Positions 23,181-34,090 of a stretch of DNA of 64,000 bases are shown one piece after another (position 1 is the first letter of the stretch; each line of letters opens with the position of its first letter). Source of the stretch: Amphiura filiformis (Eukaryota > Echinodermata > Ophiuroidea > Amphilepidida > Amphiuridae). Under the pieces are notes generated by a model. It did no database searches. It had not been told where the DNA came from and saw only the letters and a list, made by a program, of their open reading frames with translations. Location: NCBI RefSeq assembly GCF_039555335.1, contig NC_092642.1:10426752-10490751 (forward strand), written 5' to 3'. Both the position numbers and the translations under genes were made by a program.

Positions 23181-24982
23181 GTTTACATTTGATACGCCAC
23201 CCGTTAGTCTGAGATACAAAATGTCAGGCAAAAATACTACATAGTTTACCATATTTACATGGAAGAAATTGATATCATTAGCGCGCCAATGGATGGGGTG
23301 GCAGTCGCCTGAAATGTCAATAAAATTCCCTTTAAAAGGGAAAGCCAGCCTCAATGTAGAAGAGGTCTTGTAATTAGTTTTGGTCAATGTGAAAGGCATT
23401 TTTAGGATCACGCTTACATCTACATGACAGTCCACCAAACCATCAACGATGAGAACATGCACACTGAAACAGCAGAAAACATTAATTCCTAATCTCATGT
23501 CAACTCTTTTAATTCATTACATGTACTCCAAATTGTTCTGGTCTGTTTGTTTTGTTGTTGTTGTTGTTGTTGTTGTCGTTGGTTTTTTTGTCTTTTCAGC
23601 TTTTTACCCACGATATCTCAATTTCCAATTTTGTAATACCAGAACTTACGAACTCAATATCTTCGCTTAGGAATGTCCGATTTCACTGCTTTCGATATAT
23701 ACACTGCCGGTTTGAGTTAACTTACATGTACATTTTATTTTAAAATAACTTAATTAATTCGCAATGTATAGTTTAAGCCTACTATATTATAATAGATAGT
23801 GGCCAGCACATTTATAAAGGACTGGTTACTCACTACAATCTTCACTCTTAAACTGTGTTTTTGAATGTGCTGATCATGTTGATTGCTAGTCGGAAACTCC
23901 TGCGAAGCTATGGACATGGCATCTTACATACTCCATTCTATAACAGTCTGCCTAGTGCCTTGTGTGTTTTCTCTTCAATCATTTTGTTGAATGTAATTTT
24001 ATGAATCAAATAGTTATGTGTCATTTTATTTATAATAAAGAAGTTATTAAATTAATAAAGTAAGACAATTTATTTATCTATAAGTGCATGTCAAATGGGG
24101 TACATTGTTCAATACTATATGCATAAATTATGCCCATATTATAGCTAGGCCCTAAAAACTTTATTATTTTGCATCGGATTTTTCCCGTTGAAAAGACAAA
24201 ACTGATGTTTATGATAGCAACCATTTCATCAATAACATTTTGAGTCATTTTTATCCATAAAACGACACAGGATATGATAGATAACTACTTTCACATCAAT
24301 ATGGTCCATATGATCACAGATTGTTGAGAATCTGTGATATGATCCGGGATATGATGAAGATTTTGATTCTATAGATCTGTTATCAACATGATATCACGCT
24401 GTTCAGTGGTCAAGGAGTAAGGACCCCCGGTCAAGGACACTGATATGACATCATAGGTGATGTCAGATTTTCTTCTGCTGACCATATGATGCTATATATA
24501 TTAACTATTATTGTTACATTTAGGCCTTTAAACTTTTAAAGTCATAATTAATTAGTTCAAACATAACTTTGGTAATACTCACTCGTTTTCGTTCGTTGAA
24601 ACGGCAAAACATACTTACTTTTCCTAACAAATCGAATTAAAATATTTTTTTAAAAATTTAACCACAAAAAGTAAAACAAAAAATCATTCCAATACCACTA
24701 AAATATAATCTCTTGAGTAAACTGACCCCAAACCTGAAACAGGTACCAGCCCCGAATGGGCTGGCGAAAAGTGGCTGAAATACAAAAACTCTTGTTTTGT
24801 GTGATATATTATGTATATAGCTTGATGCATTTGTAAACAAGTTTGAATACATTTTTGGTATTTGCTTTGAAACCAAAGTTAATTCAAAAACCCAACTTCT
24901 TCCATGTAAACATGGTAAACTATGTAGTGTTTTTGCCTGATATTTTGTATCTCAGACTAACGGGGGGGTATCAATTGTAAAC
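23181..24982. mobile_element. Non-autonomous TIR element, 1.8 kb
   Basis: The terminal ~90 bp at 23181-23272 and 24895-24982 are inverted repeats (shared phrases GTTAGTCTGAGATACAAAAT, GGCAAAAA, TAGTTTACCAT). The interior has a GTT trinucleotide run (23550) and internal hairpins such as CACAGATTGTTGAGAATCTG at 24316. Its core 23318-24772 recurs, inverted and nearly identical, at 61231-62683. No transposase frame is visible, so it must have been mobilised in trans if mobile. Confidence 0.75.
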
Positions 24983-25747
24983 ACATGTCAACCCATATAT
25001 GAGTCCCATGTGTACCATATTATCGGCCCCCAGGGCCCCAAACTCTAAAACAAAGGGCCGGCCGTTACTCAGGAAATAACAGCTACAATGCCGTATGTTG
25101 GTATACTGATAGCCCTTTTAGCATAAAACATATTACGGGGTGTCAAGATGGGTTAAAAGTGTCATTGTGTGTTGGGGTTGTGGGCATCACAGTGCTCAAA
25201 CACAACTGTGCTTTCTAGTTCTGATTTGGATTGCCTCTCAGTATATGAAAAGATAACACAAAAATCAGGTCCAAAAGGACGGGCATGGGTAAAAGTGTTC
25301 CAGCCCAGAATTACATCCGTGAATAGTTTTCCTCGTTGTGTGTAATTATTTGAACGGTATGATATGGTGATAAAAATGATATTAGGTTCGGTTTTAAGTA
25401 TGATACGGATTGCACGTAGTCTCGGAGTCCGGGTCCATATCAAATACAGAAAACACTACTACTCCCCATTCCAGAAAAATACATTACTAATTTTTGTGAT
25501 TAAAAAAGACTTCTGCCAAATGAAATACATCTCAATCCTAATCATTCTTACTGGCAATAAAAGTTAAATTTCACCATTTGGTCAAATTTATGAATTAAGG
25601 ACCAAAAGAAACTTGGCCCGCTAATGAGGCGAAAAAAAACCTTTGCCCACTAGTGACACGAAAAAAAAAATTCGCCTCACTGATGAGTAAAAAAAATCCC
25701 CCTACCTAACTCTGTATAAAGAAATAAATTCAAATTGAAAAAAAAAT
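24983..25747. other. Spacer, nothing recognised
   Basis: AT-rich DNA with a purine/pyrimidine-rich patch at 25620-25700, where GAAAAAAAA alternates with CGCCTCACTGATGAG-like phrases. No supported gene. Confidence 0.4.
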
Positions 25748-25799
25748 TGCCGCTTTCGGTTGCGAAAACAAATTCCGCCCGACCCAAACTCCCATGCCA
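25748..25799 (-). repeat. Dispersed 50-bp repeat, copy 1
   Basis: ATTCCGCCCGACCCAAACTC and the preceding GCATTCGG-like phrase occur here and at 26682-26731. This is probably the conserved end of an unidentified interspersed repeat. Confidence 0.65.
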
Positions 25800-26681
25800 C
25801 TCCTTTGTGAATCTAATGGTGCATTTTTTATTCCTTGCGACCAGACGAACAATATAAAAGATAGACGCAAGTGACATGCATATACCCCAAATTCACTTAC
25901 ATTTTCATTAGTTGTAAAGAGTCAATGATTGTGTGTTTCGAGAAATGAAACTATTTGAACCAGTGATAGGCTCAGTTTTCTAAGTAGTTTAAAAATTGCT
26001 GGTTTCTTGTAATGTTGTTGCAAAAAATGTATCAATATATCGAGAAAAAAAAACACTAAATAAGCATTAAATGAATCATTTGTGTTTGTTTGAAACGAAT
26101 AACATTGATATAATTTAGCTGAATTAGTCGAACAACTTGCATAGGGCATGAACTATTTTAAATTGTTTACTTCAATCCCACTGTTCATTTAGGGGAAGTA
26201 CGTGAAAGTAGGTACACATAAATCATTGCCAGTTTATAAATTGAGCCGAATCTCTGCAAGGCAAATTTACAAACTTTAAATGGTAACAAATGTTTGTTGG
26301 CTTGGGGTATGAGAGTAATGTATTTCTGTCATTATTTTGCTGTCACATCTCAAGATCCAATAACATTAATACAGATAAGAGTCAATGAACTGAGAACTCG
26401 GTCATTGTGATGTAAAACAGCAGGACTAATGAGATGCCTTGTTACATACTAAACAGAGGGTAATTGTCTCTGATACATCTCCTGGCCTCCATGCACTTTC
26501 ACGACTATTACACCAAGCAACTATTTGACAACCTAGTGTACAAGAAACAGAATTTTACCTCTTAACAGTATCTTTCTCACACATATAATTCACGCAAGCA
26601 AGTTTTACAAACAGGATATGATGAGAACTGGTACTGGGTGTTTTGATCAATCTGGGCATATCGTTCCTGCGGAACATAAAT
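25800..26681. other. Spacer, nothing recognised
   Basis: AT-rich sequence without a supported gene, RNA or inverted-repeat element. Confidence 0.4.
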
Positions 26682-26731
26682 TACCGCATTCGGCTGCGAA
26701 AAAAATTCCGCCCGACCCAAACTCCCATGCC
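26682..26731 (-). repeat. Dispersed 50-bp repeat, copy 2
   Basis: Near-identical to 25748-25799 over ATTCCGCCCGACCCAAACTC and CCATGCC. Confidence 0.65.
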
Positions 26732-27377
26732 CCCCCGACAATTTAATTACAGTAGGCAAAAGAATTAAGGTAGCAGTTGTGTTCACCCCTGTACAGTGGC
26801 ATAGATTTCTTTTTAACATTGGGGGAATGGGGTTGGAAAAAAATCTTAAAGTATAGTGAATCCAGCACCTTTTGGCGACAGAATAAGTTTATGGTATAAA
26901 GGGCGCGAAAAATTTGCTATTTTGAAGCTAAACTGATGAAATATGGTGCAAAATGGAATAAATGTCGTGTCTTTATTTCTTGAACAATTAGAACGAATCA
27001 GGTCTTAAATTCGAGCTAAAAGATGCAGCTATTGGCTGTTGGTACCTATTATGACATATCTGCCTTTGTTTGGGATATACAGGGAGTGAACGTAACTGGT
27101 ACCTTAATTATTTGGCTTAATGGTCAATTGTCTGAATGGCAAAAACTAAAAAATCCTGGTGGGTATCATTTTTCCGTGTGTTATTGTGGTAATTTTTCAA
27201 TTATTTTTCAATTATTTTAATCTATTTTAGCCTAAAATTCATATGAAATTTTGAGTTTACAAAGGCAACTTTAAAGTTTACACTATTTTTGCTCAAAATA
27301 AAGGCAGCATGATGTATTTACCGGGCCAAGTTTCAATTTTATAATATACACTATGGGGTGATAAGGATTGAAATTTA
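26732..27377. other. Spacer, nothing recognised
   Basis: An open frame at 27023-27220 has no recognisable domain and runs into low-complexity sequence. Nothing else was found. Confidence 0.4.
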
Positions 27378-27855
27378 CCACACCCCTGCACCCCAAGAAC
27401 CCACTGATAAATGTTGCGCTAATAAATGGTGCGGTGTGTGAAATGGAACGAATGCGCGCTAAGTTCAGTAGCCCCTATCGTATGATCGATCACTTTCAGG
27501 TAAAATAAAAGTCAACATTTGCCGCTGCGCGCACGTAACACTTCATCACCTCTTTTCTCATGTTTCTCGAAAACCGAGGTCATGCATTGAATTGTTTTGA
27601 ATAAGGAATATTACGGGAATCAGCGCCTTTTGTTAGAAGTCACACATGAGTAAAGTGGATAACCTCTATACAAGGTCTGGAAACTTTCCATTTGCCAACG
27701 TGTGTGCTACATGAGGTGGAGTGCATCCGTTTCTTTATTGTATGAAATCAACACTAAAGAGCTAAGTGCTTATGCAAGATTGTCAACACGCAGTCACACA
27801 CCGCACCATTTTAACGCAACATTTATCAGTGTGTTCTTTGGGTGCAGGGTGTGGG
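27378..27855. mobile_element. MITE with 62-bp inverted ends
   Basis: CCACACCCCTGCACCCCAAG at the left matches the reverse complement of the right end; pairing continues through CACTGATAAATGTTGCG and ATGGTGCGGTGTGTG. The interior is non-coding. Confidence 0.85.
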
Positions 27856-27884
27856 AGAAGTTGAACCCCTAATGAAATAAATTT

Positions 27885-28600
27885 GAAAAAGAAATAGCCA
27901 CAGATTTTCATATTCTTTTGTTCTATATTATTCTACTTTGTTTTGCTCCTGTTTGGCAACCTATTGTTTTGCTCCTCTGTTTTTACCAGAATTTCGGAAT
28001 TTTTTGTTTACACTGTTTACGGGCAAATCAATAATATCTGAGGAGATTAATAAAATTAAGTTAAAAGGTGAGCTGTTGTAAAATGCTTATCCACAAAATC
28101 ATTCGTTTATAATTATTATGCTCTGTTTTGTCCCTTTATTTGCGAAAAACATCAACATATTTTCATATACCTTTCTTTTATACTATTCTCCTCTGTTCTG
28201 TTTATAAAAATAGCACCAGAATTCAGGACTCTTTTATTTTATATTTTTCTGTGTTATCCCACTGTTTGGAAAAATATTTGTCATTTGTCACATTTGTCAA
28301 TATCTTTTGTTTTATATTTTCCTCCTCTGTTTGGTCCCTGTTTGAATAAATAGCAACATATTTCGTTCTCTTTGGTTCGGGCTTTTTTGTTTACATTGTT
28401 TACCCTGTTTATCCCTCTGGGTCGAAAAATTCTGGCGCCATACATAAGTGCAAAAGAGAGGATATAATAATAAACAGAGAGTTAAAAACAGAGGAGAATA
28501 ACATAAATCAAACGATTTTGGAATAAATGTGTTGCTATTTCTTAAACAGAGGAGAATAATATAAACAAAATAGCTACAAAATATAACAGGCATATACATT
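27885..28600. repeat. Second locus of the CTCCTCTGTTTG minisatellite, with an inverted half
   Basis: 27885-28030 matches 6440-6570 almost phrase for phrase (AATAGCCACAGATTTTCATA, CTACTTTGTTTTGCTCCT, CTCCTCTGTTTTTACC). 28085-28430 carries further diverged units in the same direction. 28440-28600 carries them inverted (AACAGAGGAGAATAA), so the locus is a rough palindrome. Confidence 0.75.
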
Positions 28601-28605
28601 GATTA

Positions 28606-28994
28606 CAGGAAACTAGCTTCAGTTGTTTCGATCCTATATATCTGAACGTAATCAAGCACTTGCTGTAGATTTTCACATTTGTCGTAATTACTCTTTGGAC
28701 TGTGGTGTACCTCAAGGGTCAGTTGTGGGACCATCTATTATTTATCATGTACACTGCTCCTCTAGAGGAAGTTATCGACAGTCATAATGTGAACTGCGTA
28801 TCTTACGCTAATGATACGCAAATTATATTGCTCATATCACCCTGCTGAACGATCTGACGCTATTCGGAAACTAGAAACTTGTTTGGAAGACATATAGCTT
28901 AAAATATACAGATCAAACCCAAGCTGAATGGATGATTCAAAGACAGAGGTGTTGCATGTAACATCTCGTCTTGTCTGCATGCCCCTTTTGAAAG
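28606..28994 (+). mobile_element. LINE reverse-transcriptase fragment
   Basis: Translation shows GVPQGSVVGP (about 28709-28738), a YTAPLEE phrase and a YANDTQI box (about 28805-28825), followed by SKTEVLHV (about 28936). This is the palm region of an L2-like non-LTR element. The catalytic YADD reads YAND and stops follow. It is interrupted by the Tc1-like element at 28997. Confidence 0.75.
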
Positions 28995-28996
28995 TA

Positions 28997-29640
28997 CAGT
29001 CATGGACAAAACTTTGGAATATTTTTATTTTTTTGTATAACCCTGTTTTAAAGTGCAGATTTCTTACCATCAATGACCTGTCAGCCATGGAAAGTGGATC
29101 ACGGGTGTCTGTTAAGGTCTTAGGCACCATTCCATATCACACAATACCTAATGTAGGACAATGGCTTCATATGCCTGACCAATGAACCATCGGGCATCTT
29201 TTTCGCAGTTATTTTAGCGATATGATTTATAAGGTTACACTGGCTTTTGCATTACGGTGTGAAGAAACCAGTTTTACTTTGTTGCATCTGTCTGTTGTAT
29301 ACAATGTTTCTGATCATGGGGTACGATTTGAGCGCAGATTTATACGTCCGCGTCATTGACTTACGTAATCGCGGCTACAAACAGAAGGATATTGGTGCCG
29401 CTTAAGGAACTACATAAGCTGCAGTCTCGAAATTTTTTAAGGGACGTCGAGAGACCGGAACTACTACACCTAGACCAAGGTCAGGTCGGCCTCGAAAGAC
29501 AAGCGCCAGGGAAGACCGATCTCTCCTGAGACTTAGCCGCACGAAGTCTGCATCTCGGTTACGAACAGAATGGCTGAGGTCCATAAAACTTGGAATAATA
29601 ATAGTAGGCTAATTTAGACAGGGACCACTCGCATTGCAAC
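28997..29640 (+). mobile_element. Tc1-like transposon fragment (5' TIR and transposase N-terminus)
   Basis: A TA at 28995-28996 is followed by CAGTCATGGACAAAACTTTG, a typical Tc1 terminal repeat. At 29318-29580 the translation resembles the DNA-binding part of Tc1 transposase: a VIDLRNRGYKQKDIGAA helix-turn-helix stretch, then TTPRPRSGRPRKTS containing the GRPR hook, then a SRTKSASRLR-like second helix-turn-helix. Stops and a frame break separate the two halves. The catalytic DDE domain and right end are missing, so this is a dead fragment inserted into a LINE remnant. Confidence 0.75.
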
Positions 29641-29692
29641 CCGGTTGGTTGGAATTCAAAAGAACATGAGCTGTCCAACCGTTTTAAGCGCC

Positions 29693-30067
29693 TTAGTCAC
29701 ATCCTCCACAATCCCCACCTCCGCAATCATCATCATGACCGCCTCCGCCTCCGTTGTAATCAAAGGCATACGTCACTAAATCTCCGCTACTACCACCCCC
29801 GCCACCAGAGCAGCAATCGCGACAACAATCCGAACAAACGGTTATGCTCGAATACACTTTAGCCAAACATCCTAGACATACGATGGCACATGAGCATGTA
29901 TTATTAGTTTTGCTGTCATTAGCATGATCAGAGCTGTTCAAGTCTTCTTGGTGATGATGCTTGTCAAGTTGCTCTCTTTGTTGTCTGTTAAAGTTTTCAA
30001 TGTCAATATCTAGTTGCGACTTTGGTCTTTCTGTAGGTTGAGAATCAATTGATGCTTCGATTTCCAT
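29693..30067 (-). CDS. Small Cys/Gly-rich protein, paralog 3
   Basis: Unrecognised family. 124 aa from an ATG in good context (AAGATGG). Residues 1-57 are hydrophilic and Gln/Asp/His-rich (DIDIENFNRQQREQLDKHHH at 20-39). Residues 58-86 are Cys-rich and partly hydrophobic (CSCAIVCLGCLAKVYSSITV, then CSDCCRDCC). Poly-Gly runs follow at 87-92 and 106-110, and the protein ends DCGGGDCGGCD, with 12 Cys in all. Overall plan (acidic N-terminus, Cys block, Gly/Cys tail ending in CGGC) matches the protein at 49503-50024, though direct sequence identity is low. No signal peptide is seen; residues 61-79 are too Cys-rich and short to call a membrane segment. Upstream on the minus strand, TTTCTTCTAAAG could be a splice acceptor. 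A MITE lies 120 bp upstream of the ATG. Confidence 0.5.
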   Translation of the reverse strand: MEIEASIDSQPTERPKSQLDIDIENFNRQQREQLDKHHHQEDLNSSDHANDSKTNNTCSCAIVCLGCLAKVYSSITVCSDCCRDCCSGGGGGSSGDLVTYAFDYNGGGGGHDDDCGGGDCGGCD

Positions 30068-30188
30068 CTTGAATAATCTGCTTTAGAAGAAATCCATTTG
30101 AAAATATGGTGGGAAGCTATGAGAAAAAAAGAAAAAGAAATTAGGCACAAAGTAGAAGAGGAATTATGAATAAAATACAGGAATAAGT

Positions 30189-30416
30189 CCAATCTCGTTG
30201 GACTTCATCTGGCAACTGCAAGATGCTCCTGTATTATATTGATCGTAATCGGAGCCGTGTCAGCCGGCAAGGAATATTGATTATTGATGAATCCTATGCA
30301 TGTGAAAGCTGATATCTCAGGCCCCTCGTTTGTTGAGGTTGACACGTGATCAATCTCCGATTACGATCAATACAGGAACATCTTTACAGTTGCCAGATGA
30401 AGTCCAATGAGATTGG
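30189..30416. mobile_element. Foldback MITE upstream of Cys/Gly-rich paralog 3
   Basis: CCAATCTCGTTGGACTTCAT at the left pairs with its reverse complement at 30416. Arms of about 65 bp share ATTGATCGTAATCGGAG. It sits 5' of the minus-strand gene at 29693-30067 and could lie in its promoter or first intron. Confidence 0.85.
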
Positions 30417-31254
30417 TTGAAAATATGCCAAATTCGTAAGCTATTCCAGCATTTTATTCATAATATACATCAACATATCGGCACAAAGTCTTATGAACTT
30501 TTTGAAAGATATTCTGTTTGTGTATTCAAAATATAGCCGTCAGATCGGTAATGCACTATACTCTGATGTGAGTGCTTGACAGTACGAGTTCAAGTGTATA
30601 CTTCTAGACTGTTCACGTGGAAAATTGAGCTGGCTTGAAAAAAAAAACACGGATGATGGAATGCAATTTAAAATCCCCGCTAAGTGCGCATCATTTCACA
30701 TTTCAGGTGGGATAGACCGATGGGGATCCAGCTATGGCTGCCATTAAGGTGTAGGAAATTGCATTCGTCTATATAGATCCGTGGCTTTAACGTTGAAACA
30801 TTTATTTTTTTAAAGTTTTCTTATTTTGATGGTCTGTATATCATATAAATTATTAGAGTGGGTTTTTGGCAAATTAAGATTCACAACAAAACATATAGGT
30901 GGGTGTTTTAAGTTTTGGAGATTACTTCCTAATTATCTTTTAACAACTTCTAAAAGTTTTGAAGTTTCAATATATCTTAAAAGATATAAAGCATCAAAAT
31001 TCCAACGTTATAAGCGTTATGAGATCTATTACCTTTACCTTAACAAACAAACCAATACAGGGTGAATCAAAATGATTGATACCCACCACTTTCTAATAAT
31101 CATGGACATGACTGCCACATCAAATTGTAACATATGATCCACATAATTTGTTGATCAATGTCATAATCACTCCCCCAAATTCAAAAACGGTAATTTCAAG
31201 AAGACTCTATGTTGCATTTGCAAGAAGCAGATAAAATATGATTGAGTTATATTA
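30417..31254. other. Spacer with dispersed repeat fragment
   Basis: 31062-31170 begins CAGGGTGAATCAAAATGATT, which looks like a DNA-transposon end. It includes CATAATTTGTTGATCAATGT, shared with 21967-21990. An open frame at 30826-31065 is AT-rich with no recognisable domain. Confidence 0.4.
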
Positions 31255-31262
31255 GGAATGGG

Positions 31263-31622
31263 CAGGGGCGTAGCCAGCTTTATTGGTCGGGGGGCAACGT
31301 AAAATTTCGGGGGCACAGACGAAAAACATTACAGTTGCATCATACAATACTGTATGTCTTCGAGCTTCAAAAAATGTTTTCTTGTTACGGAATTTGGTAT
31401 TTTACACTGTTTTCGCCCATTATCAGAATGGAAGTGGTTTTATCTTTACAATGTGCACGCGTAGCGCGGAAACATTTTGGATTTTACAATATTTTGGGCC
31501 ATTCGTTTCCTTTGCCCTCCTGATTTTCTCTTTCATTTTTTGTCAGAGGGGCCCCTTTTTTCTTTCATTTTTGTCAGGGGGCACTCTGCCCCTCCCCCCC
31601 CCCTCCTCTGGCTACGCTACTG
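31263..31622. mobile_element. hAT-like MITE with perfect 8-bp target duplication
   Basis: Ends CAGGGGCGTAGCCAG and CTGGCTACGCTACTG are flanked by GGAATGGG on both sides (31255-31262, 31623-31630). An 8-bp duplication and CAG...CTG termini fit the hAT superfamily. The interior has GGGG/CCCC-rich ends and no transposase. Confidence 0.9.
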
Positions 31623-31630
31623 GGAATGGG

Positions 31631-32723
31631 TGATACGTTTAACCAGCCCCTCTTCCTCACATCACCAACAGCCATACAAGTACTGTATTATAATATTGGC
31701 TTTGAACTAATCAAATTATTAATACACCCCCCCCCCCCCAACAAACCCCAAAATTTAACCCACCCTCGATCACGCATAAACACACCTTACCTTTACGCAT
31801 ATATTTCCTGTAAAGATTTTTGAAATCTAAAAATCTATTTCTTGTGTTGGTGTGGTTGTCATGACCCAAGTCAATGCAGCAAAAAATCGGTAATAAACGG
31901 AAAAGTCCTAAACAACGTATAGAGGACGTATAGATACGTAGAAGAAGACTAGGGTAGATTATGACCTCGTTTACGATGTCCTAGTTGAGTCGGTCTGTCG
32001 GTGTGTAATTGCCATGTGCAATTACAACAACTGACCTTAATTCCCAGTCCTGCTTTCCAGATAGTGACTTTCACCTGGCGAAGCAATTGGTTGTTAATGT
32101 TCACAGTAAACATGCATTTTTGGCCATAGTATGCCTATGACCTATTTATTACCCCTTTCAGCAAAAACGTTGGTTTGTTTAAAGGAGTAAGTACATGCAT
32201 TAAATGAATATTAAGCTTACCTTTAAAATCAAATCTTGTGGTATAAACTGTCGAGTGTCAACTGTGAACTGTCTGATAGCATAGCCTATAGAAAGTCAGT
32301 GAAGTTATATAGAATGGCTATAGTAGTTTGTCTACATGGGAATTGGGATATAAAATGAGCGAACTATGAATCAAATTGTATCACGGAGCCATTGTGGAGC
32401 GAGGGCGAGAGTGTTTTCGTCTCAAATAATTTGCAGCATGTAGCTGTATCCGGAACTAATAGTAATACATGTATACGAGTAGTACGTGAGTGCCATGACT
32501 ACGATTTACATGGATGCATACGACCTGCCGACCTAACATGCCTAAAGGAAAAGTAATATGACACACTTAATATTTATGAACTAGAATGAAGACACACGGG
32601 GAATCAAGTTCTCGATCAAAACAATTCCCAATAGGGAGTATTAAAGTGCCCGGGTAAGTGGTCCGTATGGTCCACTTTTTCACATTATTGCCTAAATAAG
32701 TAGCACGTGAGCTGGCAGTACAC
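31631..32723. other. Spacer, poly-C run and GGTAAGTGG palindrome
   Basis: A C11 run is near 31728. At 32651-32676 GGTAAGTGGTCCGTATGGTC is followed by CACTT, a small palindrome that recurs in variant form near 39420 and 45485. No gene was recognised. Confidence 0.45.
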
Positions 32724-33704
32724 TATAGGCCAATCAAATTAAGGATAATCATGGCTTAACCCACCACTAATTGCAACAGAAAGCATTTAATCACCATTCA
32801 TTTCAAAAAAAAATATCAAAAGTAACCAAATGGTCCGAGTAGTGGAACAGTGCCTAATTTGCAAAAATCCAAAATGACCGCTTATGCAATTTAAAGCCAC
32901 ATCATATAAGGATTCAGAAACAGTATAGTTTGACCAGTCTCATACATACAGTTGTTGAATTATAGGCAAAAAGGTGAAAGGTCAAATTTTGGGGTCCACA
33001 GTCGTTTATTATGGAAATATTCTCCAACTGGTCTCAGATTATTGTTCCTTTGTCAAAAATTAATCAACTTATAAGAAAAATAGTTTTGGATGTTTTGGTA
33101 CATAGGTAACATCACAAAATAGGGCTCAGTGGAATTCGATCTTCTTTGCCATGTTAACAGGGTAACAAACCACCGGCCTGAGATATGGCAAACTATTCTT
33201 TTTTTTTAATGTTTTGTAAGCGGAGCAATATGAAACCATTTTATCAACGATAATAGAGAGATTGCGAAATTTACGTGAAACGCGATACGGGAACCCCAAC
33301 CGCATGCTACATTAGTCGAAAATCAGTTATATGCCCTCTACAGCTAATGCTGTAAGCGGAGCAATATGAAACCATTTGATCAAAATCAGAGCATTTTTCA
33401 ATTTTTGTGGAATCCAAATTTTGACAATTGACCTATTCCCCATAACTTAAGAAATGTATATCGGAGATATAGTCAAACTATACTTTTTCGGAATCCTTAT
33501 GGCGAAAGCAATACGTTGGTATGGTTTTTTAACAATTGACCAAATTTGAAATTTCACCCCTGCATAAGCGGCCATTTTCCACCGCTTGGACGTTTGGGGA
33601 CTTTTAATATGTTCTTTAATATACTTTTCTGAAATGAATGGTAATTAAATGGTTTCTGCTGCAATTAGTGGTGGGTGATTTAAAAAAAATTTGATTGGCC
33701 TATA
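32724..33704. mobile_element. ~980-bp palindromic element
   Basis: Ends TATAGGCCAATCAAATT and AATTTGATTGGCCTATA. Arms share ACCACTAATTGCAACAGAAA (one mismatch), the CATTCATTTC region, and further in CCGCTTATGCA and GGATTC phrases, so pairing continues over much of its length. Near the centre TGTAAGCGGAGCAATATGAA is repeated directly at about 33216 and 33350. No coding sequence. Confidence 0.8.
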
Positions 33705-34090
33705 TTACTGCTCTTGCTAAATCATGAAATACTGCGTCATACGACGTATGATGTGCCCAGACTGGTATACTGCCGCACATCTTGCCTTCTTGCAGCACCT
33801 TCGGATCTAATACTATATTGGAGTTACAGGGTGTGCCTATAATATGATGCTAAATGCTACCATGAGCTTGAGGGTGCAATTTGAACATCACTAGTAGCTA
33901 CCAGTAGCGCATACAACCCTTTTTAGACGGGCGCGCGCGCCCCGGGTATCAAAAAAAGAGAAATCGGAGAAAGAAGAAAGAAACACGCTACCTGATTTTG
34001 ACGAAATTAATCTCATGTTTGACCATTTCAGCTTTTTTTTAAAAAGCAGTTTTAGGTGCGCTTCGCGCGAGTTTGTTTCAATTTAAACAA

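Noticed and set aside
23449-23670. Open frame repeated at 62259-62552, with a poly-Val run
   Set aside because: It is present twice only because the DNA block is duplicated, and the Val run is a GTT microsatellite. No domain or coding signature.
31728-31740. Poly-C and other homopolymer runs (18830, 46126) as regulatory G-quadruplex sites
   Set aside because: Single runs without the four-tract arrangement; no gene nearby to regulate.
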